5,931 nucleotides of DNA, taken from NCBI GenBank assembly GCA_013820865.1, contig JACDHU010000108.1, positions 435 to 6,365 on the forward strand, written 5' to 3'. This document shows positions 1 to 5,864 of this stretch, one piece after another. The stretch comes from Chloroflexota bacterium (GTDB lineage: Bacteria; Chloroflexota; Limnocylindria; QHBO01). The notes under the pieces were generated by a model, which was given only the letters and a program-made list of their open reading frames with translations, did no database searches and was not told the DNA's origin. Numbering within the stretch: position 1 is the first letter of the stretch; each line of letters begins with the position of its first letter. Position numbers and translations under genes: made by a program.

Positions 1-57
1 CGTCCATCGTTCGTAAGTTGTCGCCGTGATGACATTTGAAAACGCTGGCGATCCGCC

Positions 58-279
58 ATGAGCGATGCCTATGAGCTGCGCGTGCAGGGGCACCTCGACG
101 ACCGCTGGTCTGACTGGCTTGGGGGCCTGGCCGTGCGACGGCAAGCAGACGGCACGACGGTGCTGGCCGGATCAATTGTTGACCAGGCGGCGCTGCATGG
201 CGTGATCAACCGCATTCGTGACCTTGGCCTGCCGTTGCTGTCGGTGAAGCGGGTCGGTCCATGTAGCGAGCAGAAGTAA
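58..279 (+). CDS. Small hypothetical protein, 73 aa
   Basis: This short soluble protein has no signal peptide or membrane segment. I do not recognise a named domain. It reads like a compact alpha/beta fold: an N-terminal strand (YELRVQG), a charged and aromatic stretch with DRWSDWLGG, a strand around TTVLAG, then DQAALHGVINRIRDLGLPLLSV, which would be a helix followed by a strand. From memory, short actinobacterial proteins with a similar 'DQAxLHGxxxRIRDLGL' ending exist, often beside membrane or transporter genes, but I cannot name a family. The ATG at 58 has no clear Shine-Dalgarno sequence. The stop lies 39 bases before the next gene, which has its own strong ribosome site, so co-transcription is possible but not shown. 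The amino-acid pattern and GC-rich third positions support real coding. The overlapping minus-strand frame at 69-290 looks like a shadow. Confidence 0.72.
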   Translation: MSDAYELRVQGHLDDRWSDWLGGLAVRRQADGTTVLAGSIVDQAALHGVINRIRDLGLPLLSVKRVGPCSEQK

Positions 280-304
280 AGTCGTTTCAAGAGTTACATC
301 TTTT

Positions 305-314
305 AGGAGGAGGG
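305..314 (+). promoter_or_regulatory. Strong ribosome binding site for the DUF6326 fusion gene
   Basis: The purine run AGGAGGAGGG ends 4 bases before the ATG at 319 and contains the full anti-16S core AGGAGG at 305-310, eight bases from the start. It favours ATG 319 over the internal ATG at 346. It is the strongest Shine-Dalgarno sequence in the window, and the gene it serves also differs in base composition from its neighbours. Confidence 0.75.
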
Positions 315-318
315 CACC

Positions 319-921
319 ATGGCAATCGAAAAGGATACCACCACAATGGCGCTGGAAGACGTCAAGGTAAACGTGAAGCTGAAGCTCGCAGCACTGTGGA
401 CGAGTTTCATGTTTCTATATATTTATGTAGATTATTTTGGCTTGTACAAGCCGGGGTTTCTAGAGGACATCATGGCAGGGGTCGTATGGGAATTTGGAAT
501 TACTGAAGCATTTCTGTTGGCGGGACTGGCCTCAGTAACGATTCCAGCTTTAATGGTTTTTCTCTCCGTTGCCTTGCCAGCTAAAGTAAATCGCTGGACG
601 AACATAATCGCGGCTGCTGTTTATATTCCTTATTCGCTATTTAATTTGGCCGGAGAGGCTTGGATGTTCATGATCTTTGGTGCTCTTGTAGAGGTCGTTC
701 TGCTTTCACTGGTCATCTGGTATGCATGGAAGTGGCCTCAGGCCGACCTGGCTTTCCTAAAGGCGCTCATGGACGAGGGCAAGATGACTCCGGTCATCGA
801 CCGCACATACCCGATGTCCGAGACGTCTCAGGCGATGCGGCATGTCGGAGCGGGACACGCCCGGGGCAAGACCGCCATAAGCATGCCGGCGCTGTCCGTC
901 GACGCGGCAGCAGCGTCGTGA
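319..921 (+). CDS. DUF6326-type membrane protein fused to an MDR dehydrogenase C-terminal tail
   Basis: This 200-residue protein has two unrelated parts. Residues ~10-140 match the DUF6326 family as I know it: the N-terminal motif KLxALWTSFMFLYIYVDYF, four predicted membrane helices (about 24-44, 62-86, 93-114 and 116-137), the VNRWTNIIA motif between helices 2 and 3, and the family-typical ending IWYAWKWP. The function of DUF6326 is unknown. Such proteins are normally about 130-145 residues and stop just after KWP. Here residues 141-189 continue as the C-terminus of a zinc-independent MDR oxidoreductase (QADLxFL, PVIDRTYP, SETSQAMRH, ARGK). They match the tail of the complete MDR gene at 2857-3840 in 27 of 49 positions. 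By hand count GC is about 45% over 361-738 and 66% over 739-917, so the junction lies near 739. The nucleotide-binding and catalytic parts of an MDR are absent, so the tail should have no enzyme activity. The stop overlaps the permease start in GTGA, suggesting translational coupling. The ATG at 319 is chosen for its ribosome site. Confidence 0.85.
   Translation: MAIEKDTTTMALEDVKVNVKLKLAALWTSFMFLYIYVDYFGLYKPGFLEDIMAGVVWEFGITEAFLLAGLASVTIPALMVFLSVALPAKVNRWTNIIAAAVYIPYSLFNLAGEAWMFMIFGALVEVVLLSLVIWYAWKWPQADLAFLKALMDEGKMTPVIDRTYPMSETSQAMRHVGAGHARGKTAISMPALSVDAAAAS
739..890 (+). pseudogene. Remnant 3' end of an MDR (quinone oxidoreductase-like) gene
   Basis: This stretch encodes about 50 residues that align with residues 277-327 of the downstream MDR protein and lacks everything N-terminal to that. 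It is still in frame, but as the tail of the DUF6326 gene. The first 12 bases, caggccgacctg, are identical to 3685-3696 in the intact MDR gene. The most economical reading is that a second MDR gene once lay directly upstream of the ABC permease and lost its 5' part when the DUF6326 segment arrived. The reverse order, in which a tail was copied from the downstream gene, is less likely because overall identity is only moderate. Confidence 0.7.
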
Positions 922-2075
922 GCACGCTCCGCAATCTCGCCCGCCGCAAGCTGCGGACGACGCTGACAGTACTCGGAATCACGATAGGCATCGCGGCGCT
1001 CGTTGTCTTCAGCTCGATGGCCAACCAGATCAACAGCCTGGTCGGCTTGGGCGCCGAGTTTTACGACGACAAGATTGTCGTCACGGACGGGGAACCCTTC
1101 GGCACGTCGCCGATGCGGCTCGCCGATGCCGACGCTATCGCGGCACTCGACGGCGTGGCCGCTGTTGATCCGAGGGTCGAACTGCTCTGGGAGAGCGATC
1201 TGGCGATCGGCTTCGGCATTCCCGACACGGTGACCGGGTCGACCCCGGGAGCCGACGCCGGGCACGATACGGTGCCGCTGAAGCTCGCCACCGGGCGCAT
1301 GCTCACGGCAGAGGACGAGGGAAACCTCGTGGTGCTGGGGTCTACCTTGGCGGTGAAGCACGGCGTCGTAGCCGGCGGCTCCGTCGAGATCCGGGGCGAG
1401 GCGTTCGAGGTCGTCGGCACCCTGCAGTCGACGCTCACGGCCCCAGACACCACTGCCTTGGTCCCGCTGCGGACCGCACAACTCATTTACCTCGGTGACC
1501 TGCCGCCCTTGGTGGCCGAGTCCCTGGTGGCCGAGGAGCTGGTCAACCAAATAATCGTCTACCCGGTGGAGGGGTCGGACTTCGACGCAGTGGCGGGCGC
1601 GATCGAGGCGACGATCGCCAACAGCGCAACCATGACAGGCGCAGAGTTCGACGAGACCGTCGGCGGCACGACCGCGATATTCAACGCGATCATCATCGGT
1701 ATCGCTGTCATCAGCCTGGTGGTCGGTGGCCTCTCGGTAATTAACACGATGGCGATGAGCGTGGCAGAACGGACCCGCGAGATTGGCATCAAGCGGGCAA
1801 TCGGCGGCTCGCGTCGCCGCATCATTCGCGAGCTCGTCGGTGAGGCCGGTCTCATCGGCATCATCGGTGGCCTGATCGGCCTGACTCTTGGCTGGGTCGT
1901 CGTCCTCTTGGCGAACGATCTCGGGCGGAGCTCAGGAACCGTCCTATTCGACCTCACGCCGGGAACGGCCGTGTTCGCGGTCGCCTTCAGCACGATCCTC
2001 GGCATGGTTGCCGGCCTTATCCCCGCCTGGAGCGCGGCCCGGCTCGACCCGGTCGCCGCGCTGCGATACGAGTAG
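918..2075 (+). CDS. MacB/FtsX-family ABC transporter permease
   Basis: This 385-residue integral membrane subunit should pair with the ATPase encoded next. Residues 1-35 carry the family start: a basic N-terminus (NLARRKLRTTLTVLG) and a first membrane helix. Residues ~40-245 form the extracytoplasmic MacB-type core domain. From ~252 comes the FtsX domain with three helices, the coupling segment ERTREIGIKRAIGGSRRR beginning near residue 284, and the hallmark ending PAWSAARLDPVAALRYE. Four helices and this length are normal for a complete MacB-like or LolC/E-like permease. The start is GTG 918, which overlaps the previous stop as GTGA. The same frame remains open further upstream to an ATG at 660, but that extension overlaps the DUF6326 gene and precedes the canonical N-terminus, so it is rejected. 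Members export antibiotics or peptides, move lipoproteins or sense envelope stress; nothing here selects a substrate. Confidence 0.93.
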   Translation: MSTLRNLARRKLRTTLTVLGITIGIAALVVFSSMANQINSLVGLGAEFYDDKIVVTDGEPFGTSPMRLADADAIAALDGVAAVDPRVELLWESDLAIGFGIPDTVTGSTPGADAGHDTVPLKLATGRMLTAEDEGNLVVLGSTLAVKHGVVAGGSVEIRGEAFEVVGTLQSTLTAPDTTALVPLRTAQLIYLGDLPPLVAESLVAEELVNQIIVYPVEGSDFDAVAGAIEATIANSATMTGAEFDETVGGTTAIFNAIIIGIAVISLVVGGLSVINTMAMSVAERTREIGIKRAIGGSRRRIIRELVGEAGLIGIIGGLIGLTLGWVVVLLANDLGRSSGTVLFDLTPGTAVFAVAFSTILGMVAGLIPAWSAARLDPVAALRYE

Positions 2076-2078
2076 GAG
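2074..2078 (+). promoter_or_regulatory. Ribosome binding site bearing on the ATPase start
   Basis: AGGAG overlaps the permease stop codon TAG (2073-2075). It is only 2 bases from ATG 2081 but 8 bases from ATG 2087 and 11 from ATG 2090. Spacing therefore favours 2087, which would remove two residues from the ATPase. Shared use of these bases with the upstream stop suggests coupled translation. Confidence 0.55.
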
Positions 2079-2080
2079 TT

Positions 2081-2800
2081 ATGACGATGATGCTTCTGGA
2101 AGGGCGCAACCTGCGCAAGACCTATCGACTCAGCCGGCGCATCAGTCTCGAGGTGCTTCGCGGCGTGGACGTGGACATCAAAGCGGGCGAGATGGTCGCG
2201 ATAATGGGCCCGTCTGGCTCGGGCAAGAGCACACTGATGCACATCCTGGGGCTCCTCCACGCGCCGGACGCGAACGATGGGCCTGCCCCTGAGCTCAAGT
2301 TCGAGGGGGCGAACGTAACGCGCCTGTCCGATGGCAAGCGGACGAAGTTACGGGCCCACAAGATGGGATTTGTCTTCCAGTCATTCAATCTCGTGCCCAC
2401 GTTGAGCGCTCTCGAGAACGTCACGCTGGCGGCCGAGTACGGCGGCATGAAGAGCTCGGCCGCACGGCGCGCCGCGCTCGAGACGCTGTCCTGGGTTGGG
2501 CTCGACCATCGCGCCAAGCATCGGCCGATGGAGCTCTCAGGTGGCGAGCAGCAGCGAGCAGCGCTGGCCCGAGCACTCGTGAACGCGCCAACTCTCCTCC
2601 TGGCCGACGAACCAACCGGCAACCTCGATTCCTCACGCTCGGCCGAGGTCCTCGCGCTGCTGCGGCGGCTTAACAGCGAGCGCGGGCAAACCACGCTACT
2701 GGTAACGCACGACCCAGCGGTCGCGGCCAGCACCGACAGGGTCATCCGAATGACCGACGGGCTGGTTGACGCAGAGCCTCAGCTCGCGCTGGCTGCGTGA
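2081..2800 (+). CDS. ABC transporter ATP-binding protein, MacB/LolD type
   Basis: This 239-residue cytoplasmic ATPase should energise the permease encoded just upstream, probably as a homodimer docked on two permease copies. All nucleotide-binding motifs are visible: Walker A GPSGSGKST at residues 43-51, Q-loop Gln100 in FVFQSFNLVP, signature LSGGEQQR at 152-159, Walker B LLLADE at 172-177 followed by PTGNLD, and the switch histidine in THD at 210. The Q-loop context FQSFNLVPTLSALENV and the DEPTGNLDS sequence are typical of the MacB/LolD/FtsE subfamily. The LHAPDAND segment after Walker A carries a short insertion compared with the usual 'LDxPTSG'. No residue needed for ATP hydrolysis is missing. 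The start is ATG 2081, though ATG 2087 is better spaced from the ribosome site. The gene begins 5 bases after the permease stop, so the two are surely co-transcribed. Confidence 0.95.
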   Translation: MTMMLLEGRNLRKTYRLSRRISLEVLRGVDVDIKAGEMVAIMGPSGSGKSTLMHILGLLHAPDANDGPAPELKFEGANVTRLSDGKRTKLRAHKMGFVFQSFNLVPTLSALENVTLAAEYGGMKSSAARRAALETLSWVGLDHRAKHRPMELSGGEQQRAALARALVNAPTLLLADEPTGNLDSSRSAEVLALLRRLNSERGQTTLLVTHDPAVAASTDRVIRMTDGLVDAEPQLALAA

Positions 2801-2843
2801 CATCCCAGGCCACTCAACGAAGGACTGAACTCATGAATGCAGC

Positions 2844-2850
2844 TAAGGAG
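2844..2850 (+). promoter_or_regulatory. Ribosome binding site deciding the MDR gene start
   Basis: TAAGGAG ends 6 bases before GTG 2857, which opens the family-typical N-terminus MKAIVQDRYG. A weaker GAAGGA at 2819-2824 lies 8 bases before ATG 2833. GTG 2797 overlaps the ATPase stop. The protein alignment and the best ribosome site agree on 2857. Confidence 0.6.
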
Positions 2851-2856
2851 AAGTCA

Positions 2857-3840
2857 GTGAAAGCAATCGTTCAAGACAGATATGGCGGCTTCGAGGTCCT
2901 TGCGCTGAAAGACCTGGCCGAGCCGGCGATCGGCGACGGCGAGGTGCTCGTGCAGGTGGTGGCCGCCGGCCTGCACATCGGCGACGTATTCGCCGTCAGG
3001 GGCTCGCCATTTCCTGTGCGCATGCTGAGTGGCGTGAGTCGCCCGAAGTACGGCGTGCCAGGCTACGACCTCGCCGGACGCGTGGCCGCCGTGGGCAGCG
3101 GCGTGACCAGGCTCAAGCCCGGCGACGAGGTATTCGGCGTTTGCCGCTGGCCGAAGGCGGGCGCATGCGCCGAGTACAGCCGGGCTGCGTCGGACGGCCT
3201 GGTCCACAAGCCCGCCGAACTGACCTTCGAGGCGGCGGCGGCGATACCAACATCGGCATCGGCTGCGCTCCACGGACTGCGCGACGCGGGCCGCCTCCAG
3301 GCAGGGCAGCACGTGCTGATCAACGGGGCCTCAGGAGGGGTTGGCACGTTCGCCGTGCAGATCGCCAAGGCGCTGGGGGCGGAGGTCACGGCCGTGTGCA
3401 GCACGCGCAACGTGGAGCTGGTCCGCTCGCTCGGTGCCGACCACGTCATCGACTACACCAAGGAGGACTTCACAAAGGCAGGTCAGGGCTACGACCTGAT
3501 CGTGGACAACATCGAAAACCGATCGCTCTCCGAGGTCCGACGCGCGCTGACGCCCAACGGCACGCTGGTCCTCAACAGCGGCACCGGCGCGGGCGGTCTG
3601 CGCCTGCTGGCGCGCCTCGTGCGACCGGTGGTTCTGTCGCCGTTCGTGGGACACAACCTCCGCCGGTACCTGTCGACGCCAAACCAGGCCGACCTGCAGT
3701 TCTTGAGAGCGCTCGTCGAGAAGGGCCAGCTCAGGCCGGTTATCGATACGACCTACCCGCTGAGTGAGACCGCCGCTGCGCTGCGCCACATCGAGAGCGG
3801 TAGGGCGCGCGGCAAGGTCGTGGTCGCCGTCGCAGCGTGA
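2857..3840 (+). CDS. NAD(P)-dependent MDR oxidoreductase, zeta-crystallin/quinone reductase-like
   Basis: This cytoplasmic enzyme of 327 residues has the normal length for a zinc-independent medium-chain dehydrogenase/reductase, the group often annotated 'NAD(P)-dependent alcohol dehydrogenase'. The N-terminal GroES-like domain (about 1-120) starts MKAIVQDRYG and includes GDGEVLVQVVAAGLH, VPGYDLAGRVAAVG and KPGDEVFG. The Rossmann domain holds the cofactor loop NGASGGVG at 156-163, followed by TxAVQIAKALGAEVTAV and the LGADHVIDY motif near 192-200. The C-terminal segment PVIDTTYPLSE...GRARGKVVV closes the fold. I see neither the cysteine cluster for structural zinc nor the usual zinc ligands, so hydride transfer to a quinone or enone is more likely than classic alcohol oxidation; the substrate is unknown. 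The frame stays open upstream to GTG 2797, which overlaps the ATPase stop, but that extension has no family counterpart. Its own stop overlaps the next start as GTGA. Confidence 0.92.
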   Translation: MKAIVQDRYGGFEVLALKDLAEPAIGDGEVLVQVVAAGLHIGDVFAVRGSPFPVRMLSGVSRPKYGVPGYDLAGRVAAVGSGVTRLKPGDEVFGVCRWPKAGACAEYSRAASDGLVHKPAELTFEAAAAIPTSASAALHGLRDAGRLQAGQHVLINGASGGVGTFAVQIAKALGAEVTAVCSTRNVELVRSLGADHVIDYTKEDFTKAGQGYDLIVDNIENRSLSEVRRALTPNGTLVLNSGTGAGGLRLLARLVRPVVLSPFVGHNLRRYLSTPNQADLQFLRALVEKGQLRPVIDTTYPLSETAAALRHIESGRARGKVVVAVAA

Positions 3841-5378
3841 GCAGGCAGCACCCACTCCTTCGGCTCGTCGCCTGCTCGGTTGTGGCCGTCGCGTTCCTCT
3901 CCGGCTGCTTCAGCACGGTCGTGGCCAGCCCAGCCGCGGCGGACGACATTCGCTCGGCTGTATCGCCGAGCATCGACGCCTTCGTCGCTCAGCGTATGGA
4001 GGCACGCGGCACTCCGGGCGTGTCGGTCGCCGTCGTCCGCGCTGGCCGGACGATCCACCTGGCCGGCTACGGGCGGGCGGACTCGAGCGGTCGGTCGGTC
4101 ACGCCGGACACCAAGTTTCTGCTCGGTTCGGTCAGCAAGCCCTTCACCGCGGCCGCCCTGTCGCAGCTCGTCGCCGACGGCAGGCTCAGCCTCGACGAGC
4201 CCGTCGAACCTTATGTCGAGGCAGTCGTCGGACACGAGCTGCCCGATTTCGATGGGATCACCGTCGGACAGCTGCTCGACCATACGAGTGGGCTGCCCAA
4301 TGCGCTCGGGCTACCCGGGTCCGTCCCCGTCCGACCTGGCGCCGATGCGCTTCGCTGGCGGATTGCCGATCTTGCCGTCGCCCACCGCCGAGACCGGCCG
4401 CCCGGCCACGACTACGAGTACAGCAACGCGAACTACATCCTGCTGGCGTCCGTCATCGAGCAGGTCAGCGGCGTGCCGTTCGATGAGTACGTGTACGGGC
4501 GCCTCTTCGAGCCGCTCGGCATGACCTCTAGCTTCGCCTCTGATGCCGACGGGCGAACCGAGGGGCTGGCCACCGGGCACGAGAGCTGATTCGGCCGCTG
4601 GATCCCCTCCGGCCAGCCGTACGACCGCGCGGGCGCGGCGATGGGCTACATGGGCTCGACGGCACGCGATCTCGCGACGTTCCTGCACGGACAGCTGACG
4701 ACGACGCAGGTCGAGGCACTTCCCGTCAGGGCGGACGAAGTCGCCGCCATGCCGGTGCGCCCTACAGGCTGGGACATCCCGCTCGAGTCGGGTGCGGCCG
4801 GCGGATGGTTCGTCGACGACTTCGCCGGACATCGCACAGTCAGCCGTGCCGGCTCGCTTGGCGACTACACGGCTCACTTGATCCTGGTTCCCGGCGCGGA
4901 CGGGCTCGGGATCGCCGTTCAGACGAACGCCAGTGCCTTTGTCGCGGCCGGACATGAAGGACAGTACGAGCTCAGCCTGGGCCTGCTCAGCACTCTGCTG
5001 GGCGATGAGCCAACGCCTGTTGCGCCGGATCTGGTGATGAGCATGTTGGTTCCGGCGGTGATGTGGGCGCCGGGCCTCGTCATCCTTGCGGCAGCCGGAC
5101 GGCACATCATTGCCGTTCGTCACGGCCCGGCCAGGCCAGGGGATGGACGCAGGACCGCCTGGCAGGCGCTGCGGCAGCTGGTTCCCGGGCTCGTCTACCT
5201 CGGACTTGGTGCCATCGCGCTGATTGCACTACCGAGCCTCTTCGGAGTGCCACTTAACTCCATCCGCATCTTCTATCCGGACGTTGGATGGGGCCTGACC
5301 GCGGTCGGGGCTGTTGCCCTCCTATGGGGCCTTGCGCGTACAGCTCTTGCCCTGCGATCCATCGTGTCGGCGGGGTGA
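3837..5378 (+). pseudogene. Beta-lactamase-like serine hydrolase with C-terminal membrane helices, interrupted by one in-frame TGA
   Basis: Read through the TGA at codon 251, this is a 513-residue protein of the class C beta-lactamase/penicillin-binding-protein-like serine hydrolase family. Residues 1-24 look like a lipoprotein signal ending in the lipobox LSGC (Cys24), although ASPAAA further on could instead be a signal peptidase I site. The catalytic Ser-x-x-Lys is SVSK at 98-101, with the family context FLLGSVSKPFTAAALSQLV. HTSGLP at 149-154 and the second motif YSN at 195-197 follow. After the stop the same frame continues with WIPSGQPYDRAGAAMGYMGS, the probable third-motif region HRTVSRAGSLGDY at 332-344, and three hydrophobic segments at about 400-420, 447-470 and 482-506. 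Domain order is complete on both sides and nothing shifts frame, so a single base change or sequencing error explains the break. If real, translation stops at 250 residues (3837-4589), losing the third motif and membrane anchor, and the product is probably inactive. The GTG start overlaps the MDR stop as GTGA. Substrate is unknown; such proteins include esterases, peptidases and amidases as well as beta-lactamases. Confidence 0.85.
4587..4589 (+). other. Premature in-frame TGA in the serine hydrolase
   Basis: The local codons read GLATGHES-stop-FGRWIPSGQPY. In related hydrolases, as I recall them, this loop reads like GHxxWFGxPxP, placing a tryptophan at the stop, so TGG to TGA is the simplest change. 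TGA also ends four other reading frames in this window, and tryptophan is written TGG throughout, so a recoded genetic code is unlikely. Confidence 0.8.
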
Positions 5379-5410
5379 GCGCCTCGGCGCATCACACCGC
5401 TTCAGGGGAA

Positions 5411-5429
5411 CGGCCACCAGGCCTGGCCG
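5411..5429 (+). terminator. Possible terminator hairpin after the operon
   Basis: CGGCCA and TGGCCG form a perfect 6-bp GC-rich stem around a 7-base loop, 32 bases after the hydrolase stop. There is no T-run behind it, so it is not a classic intrinsic terminator. High-GC bacteria often have hairpins without a T-tract at gene ends. The position is the main support. Confidence 0.3.
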
Positions 5430-5610
5430 AGTACAAGACTGGGGCGATCGGCGATCGAGACCCGCGCTCAGGATCACGACGAATGCCCCAACTCCGTTCA
5501 CTACGGAGGCCACGGTCCCCTGCTAGGATTCGAAGGCGCGGGGCACGATCAGTTTGGCTGTCAGGTTAGGCTGTCAAACGGCGTAAAAAAGGCCCCTCTG
5601 AGCGTGAAGT

Positions 5611-5672
5611 CGGCCCTTTCGGCGAGGACTTTGGATCCGCGAACCGAGGTTCGAATCCTCGAGGGCCAGCCA
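5611..5672 (+). pseudogene. tRNA-Gln(TTG) remnant lacking most of the D-arm
   Basis: The 3' half is clearly tRNA. The anticodon loop CTTTGGA at 5629-5635 has anticodon TTG (glutamine). A 4-base variable loop follows, then T-stem CGAGG/CCTCG around TTCGAAT at 5645-5661, acceptor strand AGGGCCA at 5662-5668, discriminator G and encoded CCA at 5670-5672. The 5' acceptor strand CGGCCCT at 5611-5617 pairs at six of seven positions; the first base is C where T would be needed. Only six bases (5618-5623) lie between acceptor and anticodon stem, where about 19 are expected, so the D-arm is missing. The anticodon stem GAGGA/TCCGC has one A-G mismatch. The total is 62 bases against the usual 72-76. It is best read as a decayed tRNA gene or the tRNA-derived end of an integration site. 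A functional minimal tRNA is unlikely in a bacterium. Confidence 0.7.
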
Positions 5673-5679
5673 CTTTCCT

Positions 5680-5694
5680 GACCGTGAAACGGTC
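5680..5694 (+). terminator. Hairpin just downstream of the tRNA remnant
   Basis: GACCGT and ACGGTC form a perfect 6-bp stem with a GAA loop, 7 bases after the encoded CCA. The place suits a tRNA transcription terminator, but no T-run follows. It could be the surviving terminator of the original tRNA-Gln gene. Confidence 0.3.
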
Positions 5695-5864
5695 CTGTCG
5701 GGCTCGCCAAGACCCGGCTGATGGTGCCTCGTCCGCCCGTTAGGCTGTCAGCCCTTGCCCGCAAGGTCCTCGCCCACAACGTCGGCCTGCGACCCGACGA
5801 TGCTGGTAGAACATCCGTGCTGTTTGATCCCATCCGCCGTATGATTGGGCACGGTAGGTGACAT

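Larger units (their letters stand above)
5556..5750 (+). repeat. Dispersed direct repeats GGCTGTCA / GTTAGGCTGTCA
   Basis: GGCTGTCA occurs at 5556-5563, 5569-5576 and 5743-5750. The last two copies extend to a 12-base identity, GTTAGGCTGTCA, at 5565-5576 and 5739-5750, and they bracket the tRNA-Gln remnant 174 bases apart. The first two are 13 bases apart, more than one helical turn. They may be protein-binding or recombination sites, or leftovers of a local duplication; their role is not shown. Confidence 0.5.
5379..5864. other. Intergenic region of 486 bases with hairpins, short repeats and a tRNA remnant
   Basis: No convincing protein gene lies here. Frames at 5288-5569 (+) and 5561-5833 (-) are open but have no recognisable protein pattern, and the second runs antisense across the tRNA remnant. 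Visible structure includes a 6-bp hairpin at 5411-5429, a tandem GGCGATC pair near 5443-5456, a CTCCG/CGGAG stem-loop at 5492-5508, three copies of GGCTGTCA, the tRNA-Gln-like segment at 5611-5672 and a hairpin at 5680-5694. A 46-codon frame at 5721-5861 contains ALARKVLAHNVGL, which faintly recalls a transposase C-terminus, but it is too short to support. A TATGAT at 5840-5845 could be a -10 element for the gene starting at 5865, though no good -35 is seen. Confidence 0.6.

Noticed and set aside
1..57. End of an upstream gene
   Set aside because: All three plus-strand frames stop within the first 40 bases and the visible residues show no recognisable protein end; nothing can be supported.
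660..917. Upstream extension of the permease frame to ATG 660
   Set aside because: The extension overlaps the DUF6326 fusion gene in another frame and has no membrane-protein pattern. The canonical permease N-terminus begins at GTG 918.
828..1550. Long minus-strand open frame of 240 codons
   Set aside because: It lies opposite the well-supported permease gene and has the composition of a GC-rich antisense shadow.
4587..4589. TGA read as tryptophan or selenocysteine
   Set aside because: TGA ends four other genes in the window and tryptophan is encoded by TGG. No selenocysteine-type active site is expected at this loop.
4641..5378. Separate 245-codon gene starting at ATG 4641
   Set aside because: It is in the same frame as the upstream hydrolase and carries its third catalytic region. 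There is no ribosome site before 4641, so it is the 3' part of the interrupted gene.
5288..5569. 93-codon open frame on the plus strand after the hydrolase
   Set aside because: It starts inside the hydrolase in another frame, is rich in Arg, Gly, Pro and Ser as expected of GC-rich shadow frames, and shows no domain pattern.
5588..5619. Minus-strand terminator (AAAGGCCC/GGCCCTTT with six T on the minus strand)
   Set aside because: The stem has a C-C mismatch and a long loop, and no minus-strand gene ends here. The right arm is the acceptor strand of the tRNA remnant.
5561..5833. 90-codon open frame on the minus strand
   Set aside because: It runs antisense through the tRNA remnant. Its GWPSRIRTSVR segment is the usual false translation of a reversed T-arm and acceptor stem.
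5721..5861. 46-codon frame with ALARKVLAHNVGL, resembling a transposase end
   Set aside because: The match is a few residues only, there are no inverted repeats or other transposase motifs nearby, and the length is easily reached by chance.
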